This document shows, one piece after another, positions 42,446-53,880 of a DNA stretch of 64,000 nt. The stretch lies in contig OY811981.1 in NCBI GenBank assembly GCA_963681505.1, positions 6,082,227-6,146,226 on the forward strand, read 5' to 3'. A program made the translations under genes and the position numbers. The notes beneath the pieces were generated by a model, which made no database searches, was not told where the DNA came from, and was given only the letters and a program-made list of their open reading frames with translations. The first letter of the stretch is position 1; each line of letters begins with the position of its first letter. Source of the DNA: Eunapius fragilis. Lineage: Eukaryota > Porifera > Demospongiae > Spongillida > Spongillidae.

Positions 42446-43592
42446 TTTACACAGTGCTTGATTGTGCAATATAGTACAGTCACATTTTAAGTGGCCCTGT
42501 GTCTATTGAAGTTCAAAAATGATGGTTTAAAGATGATGGTTTAATTTACGATGCATCGTTCCAAAGATATTCACGTTCAACTTGATTTCGCGGGGTTTTG
42601 TACTTGAAGACCGCGAAATCTTAATTACTTGATTGTGAAGACCGCGCGATTTGTTGGAGTTTATGGTCCCCCCGAGTATGTCTTGTAGAACCCTAAACGG
42701 AACCCAATACAGCATTTGCTTGAGTATGTATCTCAAAATGAGTTTTCTTGGGTGGTATAGCGCATTGAAGGGAAACCATAGTGAGAGGAGCAATACTAAA
42801 TGAAGTGAAGTGTTTTTAGTCTCAGCCTTGTGTTCTTGCATAGGTAAAAACAATAACATTATCATATAAAGTTTTAAGTTAGTGAAGGACATCCAACTAA
42901 AATATCCATTCCCAGTGAGCTTAGGTTGTACGGATAAAGAAGGCTCACTTTCTAGTGGTCAAGTGTCTCTAAGCAGGGTCATTCCATGTCCTGACACAAA
43001 TGAATCGGCATGTACCCTTCAGATTTGTGTGCAATTTATCATATTTGCTTGACCTAATATGGATGTTACTTTAACGCATTAATTTTTAAAATCTCACGAG
43101 TGGTTTACGAATTAACACCGTCATGAAAAATTAATTGCTTTCCACTTTGAAGACTCGTAACTCCCTACTCACAGAACGTGTATGGCTATTGTTGGCATCA
43201 AATTGAAGCTCTCTTAGTGTACAATCCAACTATAATATGTTTCTGTGGGAGAGGCTAAAGGGTTAAAGAATAAACGTTTATAGAGCACGGTTTTCAATAT
43301 TTAGGTCACTTCCAGGGTGATACTTAAGAATTTTGTTTTTGTATTTGAAAACTGTTCATTGTCTTTACATAAAAAAATAAATAAAAAGTTTGAGTATCAG
43401 CTAGTTCTGGGAAATGCAGAGGGTTAAAGGGCAAGACGCCCTTTTAAATTTCTGCATAGTTGATTTTATCACTAATGAGAAGTAAGTGTTGTTTAGATAC
43501 GTCTCAAGGGTATTAAATAATACTATCGTCAACTATCTCAACAGTAAGAAAGGGTGTTGGTTATTTTAAAAAATGATTTTTAGTACATCGAA

Positions 43593-46138
43593 CACAGCAA
43601 TTCAGGGCTTTGATTCCGGGCCCGTAACAGCACGCATTATCACCCGGAAGAGCGTGCTTCCGAAATTTGCGCGCCATGTGCTCTCGAAATCGTGAGTGGA
43701 CCGATTTCATACGAATGATTTCTCGGTCCCGGAGGATAATTTTTATGCGTACGGGGTAATTCGAGATCTACATTGGGCGCGAACGTGCAATTTTGTACGA
43801 GACCGAGCAACACACCCGTGTACCGACAATTATTGTATCACGTAACGGGTTAAGTAAACTTATTGTATGCTGTGCAAGGTTATTGGTAATAGTTAAATTA
43901 TATTTTGCAGAGGTTATTTAAAAATTTTAATTTGTTGACTCGAAGTTTACAAAATACATATACATGTATGAAACACTATGCTTAGAAAGTTGACGATCAC
44001 TGGGATATAACCTGTTTATAAAAAGAAAAGCATACTGAGACATCATGCACAGATCGATACATGGCTTTACCTCGGCGATACGTGGTAACATCTGATTTCA
44101 AAACAGTTCTTCACTGCTGTCAAAGCGATACCCCACACGACACCATCTGTGGAAGGAAAAGGATAACAACTATAGCCAGCGACTTACCGTTACCTTCTAG
44201 CGCTCTTGTTCAGACGAATGTAGCAAAATTAAAAGACCACACCAGGGAAACAACTTTTCCGCCTACAGTACAAATTAAAGCACTATTATTCGGTTCCTGA
44301 AGTTACGTCGACCAACAGTCGTAAAGGTCAGTCTAAGAAGGTTATGAACAAACATGGTACCGCACACTTGTTTGACGTAGTTAAAAAAGCTTACCGGGTG
44401 ATGAAGCGTAGCGGTTCGTACTAGCCAAAAAAACGCCACTAGAATGACTTCCCAATAATTTTTTCCTGACAAGCAAAGCTTACAGTAACTCACCTGGCGC
44501 TGGCTTTGGGTCCACGACGTTTTCCTATAAGCTGCATGGCTCCTACTTGACTAGCGGTGGAAGGTGTAGTGGTGTTCCACAGTACAGTGGTCATCAGATC
44601 CTGAAAATCGCACAGATTAACATTTTGTGAGGTACTGAGTCTGTACTTACCGACTCGCGACGAAAAATGGTCATCACGTGGCGTGAATGCAGTCAGACGC
44701 GTAAACCTCACAACTTGATTCACATTTACGAATATTATTTCAAAATTTTCCTCGAAAGTGCATCAGAGTTAATGTTTGCAATCAAAATGTACGCGTAATT
44801 AAAAATTCAGGCCTCTACGATGACAGACTAATATTCAATGCGTAAGAAAGAAGTTGTAGAAAAAAAAAAAAGTCCCTTTCGCTGCCACGATCCCATATAC
44901 ACATCTCCATGTATATATATCATATGTATATATGGGTAAACTTATTAGGCACTGAATTTATAATTAGCCATACACGCGAGCGTTATATAGTTTTATTTTG
45001 CTTGTCTGGAACATTTGATAATTTGCTGGGCATTTGGTTGTATGTTACAAACCCTACATACAACTGACTATAATTATATACCCTATATCAGCAGGCTCAG
45101 GTACACACAACGAGATAGAGGTGTCAGTTCTCCTTCAAGAAAGACAGAAGCGTTTTTTCTCAGCGTCATTGATAGGCGATTTAAACAAGCGACGTTACTG
45201 CAACTATTATACTGATGCGGGAAAGTACGTGCATGCTCGCGGTATAGAGTAGATATGTTTGGACTTTAGGTTTTGCATATAACCTCTAAGTCACATAGTC
45301 ATCTTGAAACTGATTATACGAAGCCTCTTAAACGACAAATATTGATGTTTACTCATGCAAAGTAGAATGTACATTAAAAAGGGGCGGGGCACGTAAACAT
45401 CTGAATATGTGCAGACAAGCCAGACAAACTGGGATGTCTCGGCTGAAAAGTGAGTGGAACTGAAGTACATGTCTTCCTGCCATATAGATGCCTCTCGCGC
45501 TCTACCGGCAAGGTATATAAATCAGTGCATAATCCGTGAGTAGGAGTAGAATATCTATGGTAGAAGCAAGCATTACCCAGCGGAGAATTAACTGCAAAAC
45601 CTGATGACAATGAGTGGTAGGATATGCACACATATTCAATACACAATACAATCTGTACATGTCGTTACAGGCTACACCTGTTTCGCTGTCATCCCAACTG
45701 CGGTAAAGCTAGCTAGCTTTTTTCACTACTACGGTAGCATTGCGGATGACACAAACAGTCCGAAGGACTGTGGTTGTGAGGAAGAAAAATCAGGGCTTAG
45801 GGCATTAGGGAGGACCGAAGGCCCGCTACGCCGACCCAACTTTTCACCCCCTCTCCGAATCCGACCTCGAATTGCACCCGTCCCTCCCTCCCGACACTCT
45901 TCATTGAAACTCACTAACTCTCCCCTTCCTTAATAAACGCCATCTTAAGTGAACGAGGCGCCTGCGGCGCCGTACTCAACTGTCCTAGCATTGAATACCT
46001 TAGCGCGAGAAGCATCTGTACGACTGGGCTCATAACATGTACATCAGTTCCATAGTCTGCACTTGGCACAGCCGAGGAGCTACCGAGATAGAACGAGATA
46101 TACGTACTCGGTGTTTATGTGCCCCGCCCCTCTGTACG
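43593..46138. other. Left interior of the CACAG element; no gene recognised
   Basis: Short frames occur (44061-44300, 44490-44723 minus, 45604-45933) without motifs. A palindromic catatgtatatat-type string lies at 44908-44935. Nothing is supported as coding. Confidence 0.4.
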
Positions 46139-46296
46139 ATACACGTACATTATGCCGAACCGCATACGATGGGAACACTCGCCGTGATACTTTATTTATG
46201 GGAACACTCGCCGTGATACTTTATTTATACATGTATAAATAAAGTATCACGGCGAGTGTTCCCATCGTATGCGGTTCGGCATAATGCACACGTGTA
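46139..46296. mobile_element. Palindromic MITE with a 28-bp left duplication
   Basis: The arms (atacacgta..cattatgccgaac, cgcatacgatgggaacactc, gccgtgatactttattta) are repeated inverted at the right. The left arm carries the gggaacactcgccgtgatac block twice in tandem. The centre is tatacatgtata. Confidence 0.75.
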
Positions 46297-46630
46297 TGGG
46301 CTGTGCTCCCTACAGACTTTTAATCGCGTCGTCGTATGCTGACTCTGCATAACACAATTGACAATACGAATGATATGAGAATATTCTGCACATCAGCCGA
46401 TACCCGGCCCATCGCTAAGTCTTATATATCCATCCGCATACGAAAGAGGCCCGTCTCCACCGCTCCCCGCATCCCATTATATAAGAATCAAAGCGGCTTA
46501 TTTTGTTGCCGGGTTACACAAATCAACGCAAACAAGCAAAGGGTTATTATACACTTAATCGCATTGAAATCCGAGCTTTCCATATCTGAAAAGTACATAT
46601 ACAAAATGACACGTTATACAAAATTCTGTT

Positions 46631-49320
46631 AAAAGCTCACCTAATTTAGACACGCCCACAAACGTCACATGACCCCGTGCAAAAAAATTGCCGTGACGAG
46701 GACTTCAACTAGAACGCTTGGAAGATATGAGTTGCCATGGATACTCTGAAAAGTGCCACAATATTACAGTTTGTAGCTCACCTGATGTGGACATGCCCAC
46801 AAATATCACATGACCCCGTGCATATGAATCTTCGACTGTTTCTAGTATTAACATGACCTTATAGTATCATTAGGGTGTGGCCTCTGACCAGTTTAACCAA
46901 ACGTGTGTCACATAACTAAAAAGTACATGCGACATGTAAGTGCATGTGCATAGCATTGGCAAACCACTCACCCAAGATAGCCACCCCTCAGTCACACGAC
47001 CCCTATATGCTCATTAGGGTCCAGCCTCTGACCAATGTGAAGCAGCTGTTTGAAAAACCTTGTGTCACATCATACTACACCTTCCCCCTCAGCTATGGGG
47101 GTTCTGCTCATGCCAGCCAATAGGCTTGTCTGTCGCCGTGACAACGTTGATATGATATCGGCTGGCAAGGCAGTACACTGACGTCACTGCACGTGAGAGA
47201 GAAGACATAGAAGTGGATCAATGTTATAGCTAACTGGATCCAAAGTATATGCATGTGTGATGGCATAGATGTACTGTAGCACGCTCTAACCAACTGTCTC
47301 TATGTTCATGTACATTAGGTGTGCATATTAATATGTGTGTGTGTGTACACGGGAGGTGTGGTTAGCACTCACTATGGTTACCTTGGTGTCCCCTCTGTCC
47401 ATTCTCCCTGCTTGGCTGGTTGGTTCATAACCAAAGGTGAGCCCTGTGTTGCTGGGTGCCTTGGTGACAACATTCTTATAGATGATGATCGCTTACACAT
47501 ACAGTGAACATGTAAATGAAGCACAGACATGTAACTCCTCCCATTTCACTATTACTGACCCACTCCCTCAGCATTGGTGTACATGTATGGTATATCTAAT
47601 CCTAGTTCCATACTACATACATATTAGCAGTGTAGCTGTCACATTTGCGTTCCTTTTGACACACATCCATATTTATGCTACATGGCCACACCTTTCTCTT
47701 TAGTGATATGTGGGCATGTACTGTGGTGCTAAACACCTTGGATGGTGATGGATCTTATTAAGAAACATATCCAAAGGTGTTGTAGCATACAGAGGCAACT
47801 CCTCTCCCTTCATCTCCCCTCACCCACCATTGTTCCCTCCTCCCATCTCCTCCTCCATTATTCTCTCCCTTCCACCTCCCCCTCAACCACCATTATTCCC
47901 TCCCTCCCATCCACCACTTCCACCTCCTCTCCATCTTATTCCCTCCCTCTCATCCACCCACCATTATTTGCTCCCTCCCACCTCCACCCACCATTATTCC
48001 CTCCCTATAGATGTTTTTCCAACATCAGACACCATTGCTAGTGTTAGAACACTCCTCCCTTACATTCCAAACTATGAAGACCTTGGTCTGGGCTACACAC
48101 ACCTCACTGCTTGAGTCGCTATGCTTGCCCTCCTCGGAGCTTGTGAATTCACCATCATGCAGCAAGAAGGGAGGGGGGGGGGACCCACCATAGCAACATG
48201 GTGTGTTGCCTTGGTGACAGTCCTGCTGGCGGAGAGGGGAGGCTGTAGTTGTGGTGTGCTCATGGAGGTCATCACCTCCACACTCTGCTCCGAGGCCTTG
48301 AGCCGCACTTCCAGAGCCTTCACGTCTGCTTCCTTCTACTGTGCCGTGACACCCTGTGAAAGAGGGGGGGGTGGAGACAGGTGCTCTGGTGACACATGTA
48401 TGATGACCATGGTTAGTATATAGCCAAAAAACTTGTACATGCTTCTGCAAAACACATACATGTAGGGATAATACATTGTAGTTGCACCTATAAACATGTA
48501 CACGTAATAGTTTATTGTGGCAGTGGTGCAGTGGATAGCAATTTAAAATACTCTTGTGAAATGCACAGAGCACAAGTATACAGATGGCAGTTGGGGAGGA
48601 GGCAGTGTGTCATCAAATAGGTGCCAAATGCTGCATCAGCATTGGGCCATCTGTCATCACCAGTCACACAATGCACTCCCCCCCTACAGAAACCACTTCC
48701 CAAAAGTTTGATAACTGTTAAACCAGAAATGGGAATGTGACGTGTGCATCCAGGAATTATGAAGGGGGAGGGGGTGTGGATTGTTTAAAGTACACGAACG
48801 TCCCCCCCCGCTATAGGGCGTTGCCATGATATGGTGCTCTAGATGCCAATAAATGTATTTTATTACCGCACTGCCACCCCCCCCCCCCCCCCTCCCCATG
48901 CCTCATGTTTGCTGGGCACATATAACCTACAAGATGGAGGACAAGGTCCAGGAGATGCTCCATGATGTTACTTGCACTCCCATGGATTGCAGGAGCTATG
49001 AGCTTCCACTGTGTCACCCTAACAGGTCTGAGGGAAGGGGGAGAGTGGGGGGGAGATAATGGATCATGATGCTGTTCCAACTCGCTCATCATTACCCACC
49101 CTTGCGTCTTCAACGGCTATCAGCTCATTTTGCAAATCAAGAATGTTCTGTTGTACATACTCAATGTTTGCTGTCACTGAGTCTAAGTCCTCCTCATGAC
49201 CTCATCAGAATCCTGTTGGGAGGGGAGAGAAGGGCATGACAAGGTACACATAGAGACATGTAAGTGGGCATAGCATTAAGCACACCACTAACCCGAGATA
49301 GCCAGACCCGTCAGAGTGAC
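46631..49320 (-). repeat. Four degenerate repeats ending in splice-donor-like sites
   Basis: On the minus strand, similar short segments end near 46640, 46784, 46968 and 49289. The first two read ARGHVTFVGVSKL and ARGHVIFVGMSTS and are followed by gtgagc. The third ends in cttgg followed by gtgagt. The fourth (YESCHSDGSGYLG) is followed by ttagtg, a lost donor. Upstream of the last three is a shared tcagaggc..acc block. They could be exon relics of a duplicated gene in the CACAG element. Coding status is uncertain. Confidence 0.35.
47800..48008. repeat. Pyrimidine-rich tandem array
   Basis: Repeats of about 30 bp built on ccaccattattccctccctcc with ctcatccacc variants. Frames through it on the + strand are repeat by-products. 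The purine strand could form triplex-like structure; this is inference. Confidence 0.8.
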
Positions 49321-49796
49321 AAGACTCATAGATTCGAAAAGCATAAAGGTGGGGCCTCTGAAAAACTAGCCTTGCGTCACCCCTTCGTAGCAGCAGCGAC
49401 AGGTCAGCGATGCTTTTTACGCATGTGTTAACTGAGCACATTGCTTTAGATTTTAGGCATTAGAAAAACTAGCCGATTGTGTACGCACATACCTTCATCA
49501 TGTGTGCAGTGCCTGTGTCGCGGTGACTGCAGTTGCAGACTCAGTGTGCGTAGAGGAGGTATTCAAATTTAATAAACGCTTGGAGAGGGTTAAATGTGCG
49601 TTTAATTATATTCCCGTACGGGTTGGACATTGAAGTTTAAAAAATATCATGACTACGTTAATCGTGAGTGCACGCTTTGTGATATGCACGGATGCATGTC
49701 TGAATGCGTAATTTGTAATCACCCGCGTGCGGACGGCCGAATTGCTGTGGAATTGCGCATTTATTGGAACCGTTAAGCCTTCTAATGGGATCGTTG

Positions 49797-50368
49797 CACA
49801 GCAGCCCCGGATCCAGGATTTGGCTAAGGGGGGGGCGGTTTTACTGGAGGGGCGGCACATTGACAATGAATGCATGCGAAGCCAGGGGCGGATACAAAAA
49901 GCGGGGGGGGGGGGGGGGGGGGTGCTGTCCGTTTTAGGCCCGATCCAAAAGCGGGGGGGGGGGGGGAGTGCTGTCCGTTTTAGGCCCGATTCAAGAGCGG
50001 GGGGGGGGGGGGGGGGGGGTGCTGCTTGCCGTTCGATGATTTATATCTTGGTTTGTGCGCGCGTGCGTGATAGTGCGTGGGGTGGAGCGGGGGGGGGGGG
50101 GGGGGGGGGGGGCGGCAATTGGTCCCAGAGGGCGGCATTTCGTATGAATGGGGGGGGCGGCCGCCCCCCCGAGCCTATGCTGGATCCGGGGCTGTTGCAC
50201 AGGGAAAAAAACGCGTGGAATCAAGTTCTGATTTTACAGATGATTTTTAAATCTTCTGAAAAATCATTGCGTGATCTTACATAGAAAATCTGACGCGTGT
50301 GATTTGTGTGTGATTCTCTGTAATATCACACAATGATTCCAAAATGATTCCACGTGTTTTTTCCCTGT
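49797..50368. mobile_element. CACAG-ended MITE, itself interrupted
   Basis: Outer ends CACAGGGAAAAAA (split by the hAT MITE: CACA at 49797 and the rest from 50203) and ttttttccctgtg at 50368. The 3-bp target-site duplication ttg is at 49794-49796 and 50369-50371. The interior has gtggaatcaag, gattttac and tgattcca repeats. The right arm of the host palindrome has the empty site (gatcgttgctta on its complement). Confidence 0.8.
49802..50194. mobile_element. hAT MITE with G-run array, nested
   Basis: Ends CAGCCCCGGATCCAG and CTGGATCCGGGGCTG. Perfect 8-bp target-site duplication ttgcacag at 49794-49801 and 50195-50202; both features define hAT elements. The interior is a tandem array of tgctgtccgttttaggcccgat-like units separated by G runs of 12-19 bases. 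The poly-G runs may be assembled inaccurately. Confidence 0.85.
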
Positions 50369-51740
50369 GTTGCTTAGGTAAGCGTGCTCGTTATTACTGT
50401 CATAAGTGGTTACAGCTCAACATTTCTTTTGATTGGAAGTAAAAAGAACAACGAGGTTTAACTGAACTGGCGGGGGGACCTATTCAACCGGCTCAAGAAG
50501 CAGTGGTCCCTCAACCTGTTCATACGCCGGATGACAGCGTACCGGGGATCCCACCCGCCGCACCAATACCCCCGGTGCCACTAATTGAACTCCGCGGCTC
50601 CACTACCCCCGGTGCCATTAGTTGAACAACCCGCGGCACCACTACCACTTGCCGAGCCTCCTGAGCAACTACCAGAGGTCCCAGCTGCCGTAGCTGACGT
50701 ACCAGTAGCACCCCCTGCCGCCCTTCCATATACAGCGCGTCGAGGGATATATCGACACGCTGTATGTGGAAGGGCGGCAGGGGGTGCTACTGGTACGTCA
50801 GCTACGGCAGCTGGGACCCTGGTAGTTGCTCAGGAGGCTCGGCAAGTGGTAGTGGTACCGCGGGTTGTTCAACTAATGGCACCGGGGGTAGTGGAGCCGC
50901 GGGTAGTTCAATTAGTGGCACCGGGGGTAGTGGTGCCGCGGGTGGGATCTCCGGTGCGCCGTATGAGCAGGTTGAGGGACCACCGTTTCTTGAGCCGGTT
51001 GCATAGTCCCACCGCCGGTTCAGTTAAACCTCGTTGTTCCTTTTTACTTCCAATCAAAAGAAATGTTGAGCTGTAACCACTTATGACAGTAATAACGAGC
51101 ACGCTTACCTATAAGCAACGATCCCATTAGAAGGCTTAACGGTTTCCAATAAATGCGCAATTCGATGTACCAAAAATCATTTTTAAAAATTACCAACACC
51201 CTTTCTTACTGTTGTGATAGTTGACGACAGTATTATGTAATACCCTTGAGACGTATCTAGTGATAAAATCAACTATGAAGAAATTTAAAATGGCGTCTTG
51301 CCCTTTAACCCTCTGCAGTTCCCAGAACTAGCTGATACTCAAACTTTTTTTTTTAATGTAAGGACAATGAACAGTTTTCATATACAAAAACAGAATTCGT
51401 AAGTATCACCCTGCAAATGACCTAAATATTGAAAACCGTGCTGTATAAACGTTTATTCTTTAACCCTTTCGCCTCTCCCACAGAAACATATTTGTACACT
51501 AAGAGAGCTTCAATTTGATGCCAACAATAGCCATACATGTTCTGTGAGTAGGGAGTTATGAGTCTTCAAAGTGAAAAACAATTAATTATTCATGACGGTG
51601 TTAATTCGTAAACCACTCGTGAGATTTTAAAAATTAATGCGTTAAAGTAACATCCATATTAGGTCAAGTAAATATGATAAATTGCACACAAATCTGATGG
51701 GAACATGCCGATTCATTTGTGTCAGGACATGGAATGACCC

Positions 51741-51970
51741 AGCAGGGAGTTAGTTTAAAATGTCAATGATTTAAAGATCAAACCACGATTTCAATGGTTC
51801 CTTTCATTTTAGTTTAATACCTTTTCAAATAAATCTTTTATAACTCTGCATTCCACAATAAATGTCTAAACTCTTATCCTGAAATGTGGCCATGTGGAAT
51901 TTGGTGTAGTAGTAAGGGTTTTTGACAAAACTGACTGAAACCATGTTCATGAGGAAGGTGTAATATTGGT
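51741..51970. other. Unique spacer
   Basis: Between the palindromic element's target-site duplication and the next MITE. No feature. Confidence 0.4.
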
Positions 51971-52257
51971 ACAAGTAATAAAAACATTCTCTATGAGAAA
52001 GTTGGTGGCATATAGGATTGAAATAAGGCAACATTGGTGTAAAAAGGAAGGAAACAAGGGTCTAATAAGAAGGGAAAATGTATAACAGTCCTATATTTCG
52101 CCCATTTTTAGGACATTATGCTTGTATGCGAAAAATAGGACTATTATACATTTCCCCTTCTTATTAGACCATTGTTTCCTTCCTTTTTACACCAATGTTG
52201 CCTTATTCCAATCCTAATGCCACCAACTTTTTCATAGAGAATGTTTTTATTACTTGT
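51971..52257. mobile_element. Foldback MITE, ACAAGTAAATAAAAA family, copy 3
   Basis: Arms ACAAGTAATAAAAACATTCT, then gagaaagttggtggcatata, with complements at the right ending 52257. Contains tgtaaaaaggaaggaaacaa. Closest to the copy at 54903. Confidence 0.8.
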
Positions 52258-52892
52258 TTCATCTGTTTTTTAATTTCTGATAATAACATGATGTCCAATT
52301 GGGCTGCAAGAATATTTAGTTGCAGCAAACCCTCCCCAGATATGAGGATGGTGTATTAGGATCCCCAAATCATGTGTAATTATGGAGGTGGAAGTGGGAG
52401 TTGCATGTTGTGTTGGAGCAGGAGGGGTATACTGTGTGGAGGGGGGTCTTAGAGAGACAGTGTCCGATGTGGTAGTGCAGCATCCAAGGAAATGGGAGGG
52501 CGGGGGTACCCTGATGAGGAAGAGCAAGGGGCTTGTAGTGGTGTGGAAGTCCCAATATGAATGGAACTTGATGAAGCTAGCAGCCGGGTGTCCACTGGTG
52601 GAAGTCCAATGGATACTATTATAGTACAGCTTGCGGAGCCTTTTCAAGCAACACCATTATACTCCTGGGTTCATACAGGGAGTAGCTATAGGAAATGATT
52701 GCAGTCATTAAAATAACATTTCTTTTATCTGCATTACATTTTAGCCACAGGTAAATGTATCTCAAATAGCAATGTAATTAATTTCACCACCATGCACACC
52801 AGGTGTTAACAAGGCATGCACAGACCTGCATGTGAAGCCTTACATATACATCAGATAATTAACCTCCCTTACTACAACCTTAGATAATTCAC
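52258..52892. other. No gene supported
   Basis: Overlapping short frames on both strands (52270-52647) have no motif. The sequence is otherwise unique-looking. Confidence 0.35.
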
Positions 52893-53105
52893 TTCACGTG
52901 AGAGCATACTGCTATAGTGGTACTCCGTGATATGGTAAGAACTATGCCTTGCGCAATCCACATCCACATGGGCTTGAAACGAATTACGTAGTGGAATGCA
53001 GGCACGACCAAGCTACTTTAAAACTAATGGTTACATAGGATGGCTGAGATCAAGGGATAGTTCTCGGTATCGATAGTAACTCTCATATAGGATTTGACCC
53101 CGATT

Positions 53106-53301
53106 ATGAATGTCATTAAAAAAACGCGACCTGCTTCTAACAAGACTCCCGACGAGCGGATGGCTTACCTTGTTATCGTCGTCGTACAAGAAGGCAACAA
53201 CAAGCAGTTTCGTGTTTGTTTGATGTCACAAAACCGCGTGGTTGTAGAGAACAAAACAATTTTCGAAACTCGTACCCAGTCCCACGTATTTCTCGTTCTT
53301 C
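53106..53301 (+). CDS. Conserved ORF of unknown function, copy B
   Basis: The frame reads NVIKKTRPASNKTPDERMAY, VIVVVQEGNN, KQFRVCLMSQNR, VVVENKTIFETRT and then enters the TTC array as Leu/Phe/Ser runs. Same frame and nearly the same residues as 17593-17309 on the minus strand. No recognised domain, no signal peptide. Conservation of frame between two decayed copies is the only evidence for coding. Confidence 0.35.
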
Positions 53302-53880
53302 TTCTTCTTCTTCTTCTTCTTCTTCTTCTTCTTCTTCTTCTTCTTCTTCTTCTTCTTCTTCTTCTTCTTCTTTCTTCTTCTTCTTCTTCTTCTTCTTCTT
53401 CTTCTTCTTCTTCTTCTTCTTTCTTCTTCTTCTTCTTCTTCTTCTTCTTTCTTTCTCTTTCTTCTTCTTCTTCTTCTTCTTCTTTCTTCTTCTTCTTCTT
53501 CTTCTTCTTCTTCTTCTTCTTCTTCTTCTTCTTCTTCTTCTTCTTCTTCTTCTTCTTCTTCTTCTTCTTCTTCTTCTTCTTCTTCTTCTTCTTCTTCTTC
53601 TTCTTCTTCTTCTTCTTCTTCTTCTTCTTCTTCTTCTTCTTCTTCTTCTTCTTCTTCTTCTTCTTCTTCTTCTTCTTCTTCTTCTTCTTCTTCTTCTTCT
53701 TCTTCTTCTTCTTCTTCTTCTTCTTCTTCTTCTTCTTCTTCTTCTTCTTCTTTCTTCTTCTTCTTCTTCTTCTTCTTCTTCTTCTTCTTCTTCTTCTTCT
53801 TCTTCTTCTTCTTCTTCTCTTCTTTCTTCTTCTTCTTCTTCTTCTCTTCTTCTTCTTCTTCTTCTTCTTCTTTTCTTCTT
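53296..53880. repeat. Very long (TTC)n microsatellite up to the gap
   Basis: At least 585 bp of TTC with occasional tttc, tctc and tctttc interruptions, running into the gap. The matching locus in copy A has only an 84-bp TCC array. Confidence 0.95.

Larger units (their letters stand above)
28462..42457. mobile_element. Probable large CACTA-like element enclosing a Helitron
   Basis: Left end CACAGTGTAAAAGG then TTGTTATAC; right end (read inward) CACTGTGTAAAAAGG then TTGTTATAC. Both ends are followed by clusters of GTATAAC/GTTATAC motifs (28480-28650; 42355-42445). The 3-bp direct repeat ctt flanks it (28459-28461; 42458-42460). CAC..GTG ends, 3-bp duplication and subterminal repeats are CACTA/EnSpm features. 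Inside are a tandem array, a MITE, the Helitron-like gene and a degraded minus-strand gene (40430-41575). No CACTA transposase was recognised. The alternative is two separate elements of one family. Confidence 0.55.
43593..49749. mobile_element. 6.2 kb CACAG-ended element inside palindromic element 2
   Basis: Ends CACAGCAATTC and GAATTGCTGTG; 3-bp target-site duplication gaa (43590-43592, 49750-49752). The empty site, with a single gaa, is in the right arm of the host palindrome near 51160. CAC..GTG ends and a 3-bp duplication fit CACTA/EnSpm. The interior holds a palindromic MITE, repeated short segments with splice-donor-like ends, a pyrimidine-rich array and G-rich runs. No transposase could be recognised. 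Confidence 0.8.
42976..51740. mobile_element. Giant palindromic element 2, split by insertions
   Basis: Same family as 37024-38726: GGGTCATTCCATGTCC ends, with a 4-bp target-site duplication agca at 42972-42975 and 51741-51744. The right arm is 50746-51740. The left arm is 42976-43592, then 49750-49796, then 50369-50745, separated by insertions of 6157 and 572 bp. The centre near 50745 is a palindrome around tcgagggatatatcgac. Removing the insertions gives about 2 kb with 1 kb arms. The intact right arm supplies the empty sites for both insertions. Confidence 0.85.

Noticed and set aside
28462-42457. Outer inverted match aatcgcgcggtcttc at 28425 and 42635
   Set aside because: It lies outside the 3-bp duplication and at unequal distances from the ends; similar gaccgcg strings are frequent in nearby MITEs, so it is not used as a terminus.
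48025-48573. Minus-strand frame of 182 codons
   Set aside because: Low-complexity His/Cys/Ser composition, overlaps other frames, no motif and no homologue in the window.
49727-50284. Plus-strand Gly-rich frame of 185 codons
   Set aside because: It runs through the hAT MITE's poly-G array and crosses three transposon boundaries.
50585-51076. Frames across the centre of palindromic element 2
   Set aside because: Palindrome arms give mirror frames (Pro/Ala/Val-rich versus Gly/Ser-rich) on both strands; no start context or motif.
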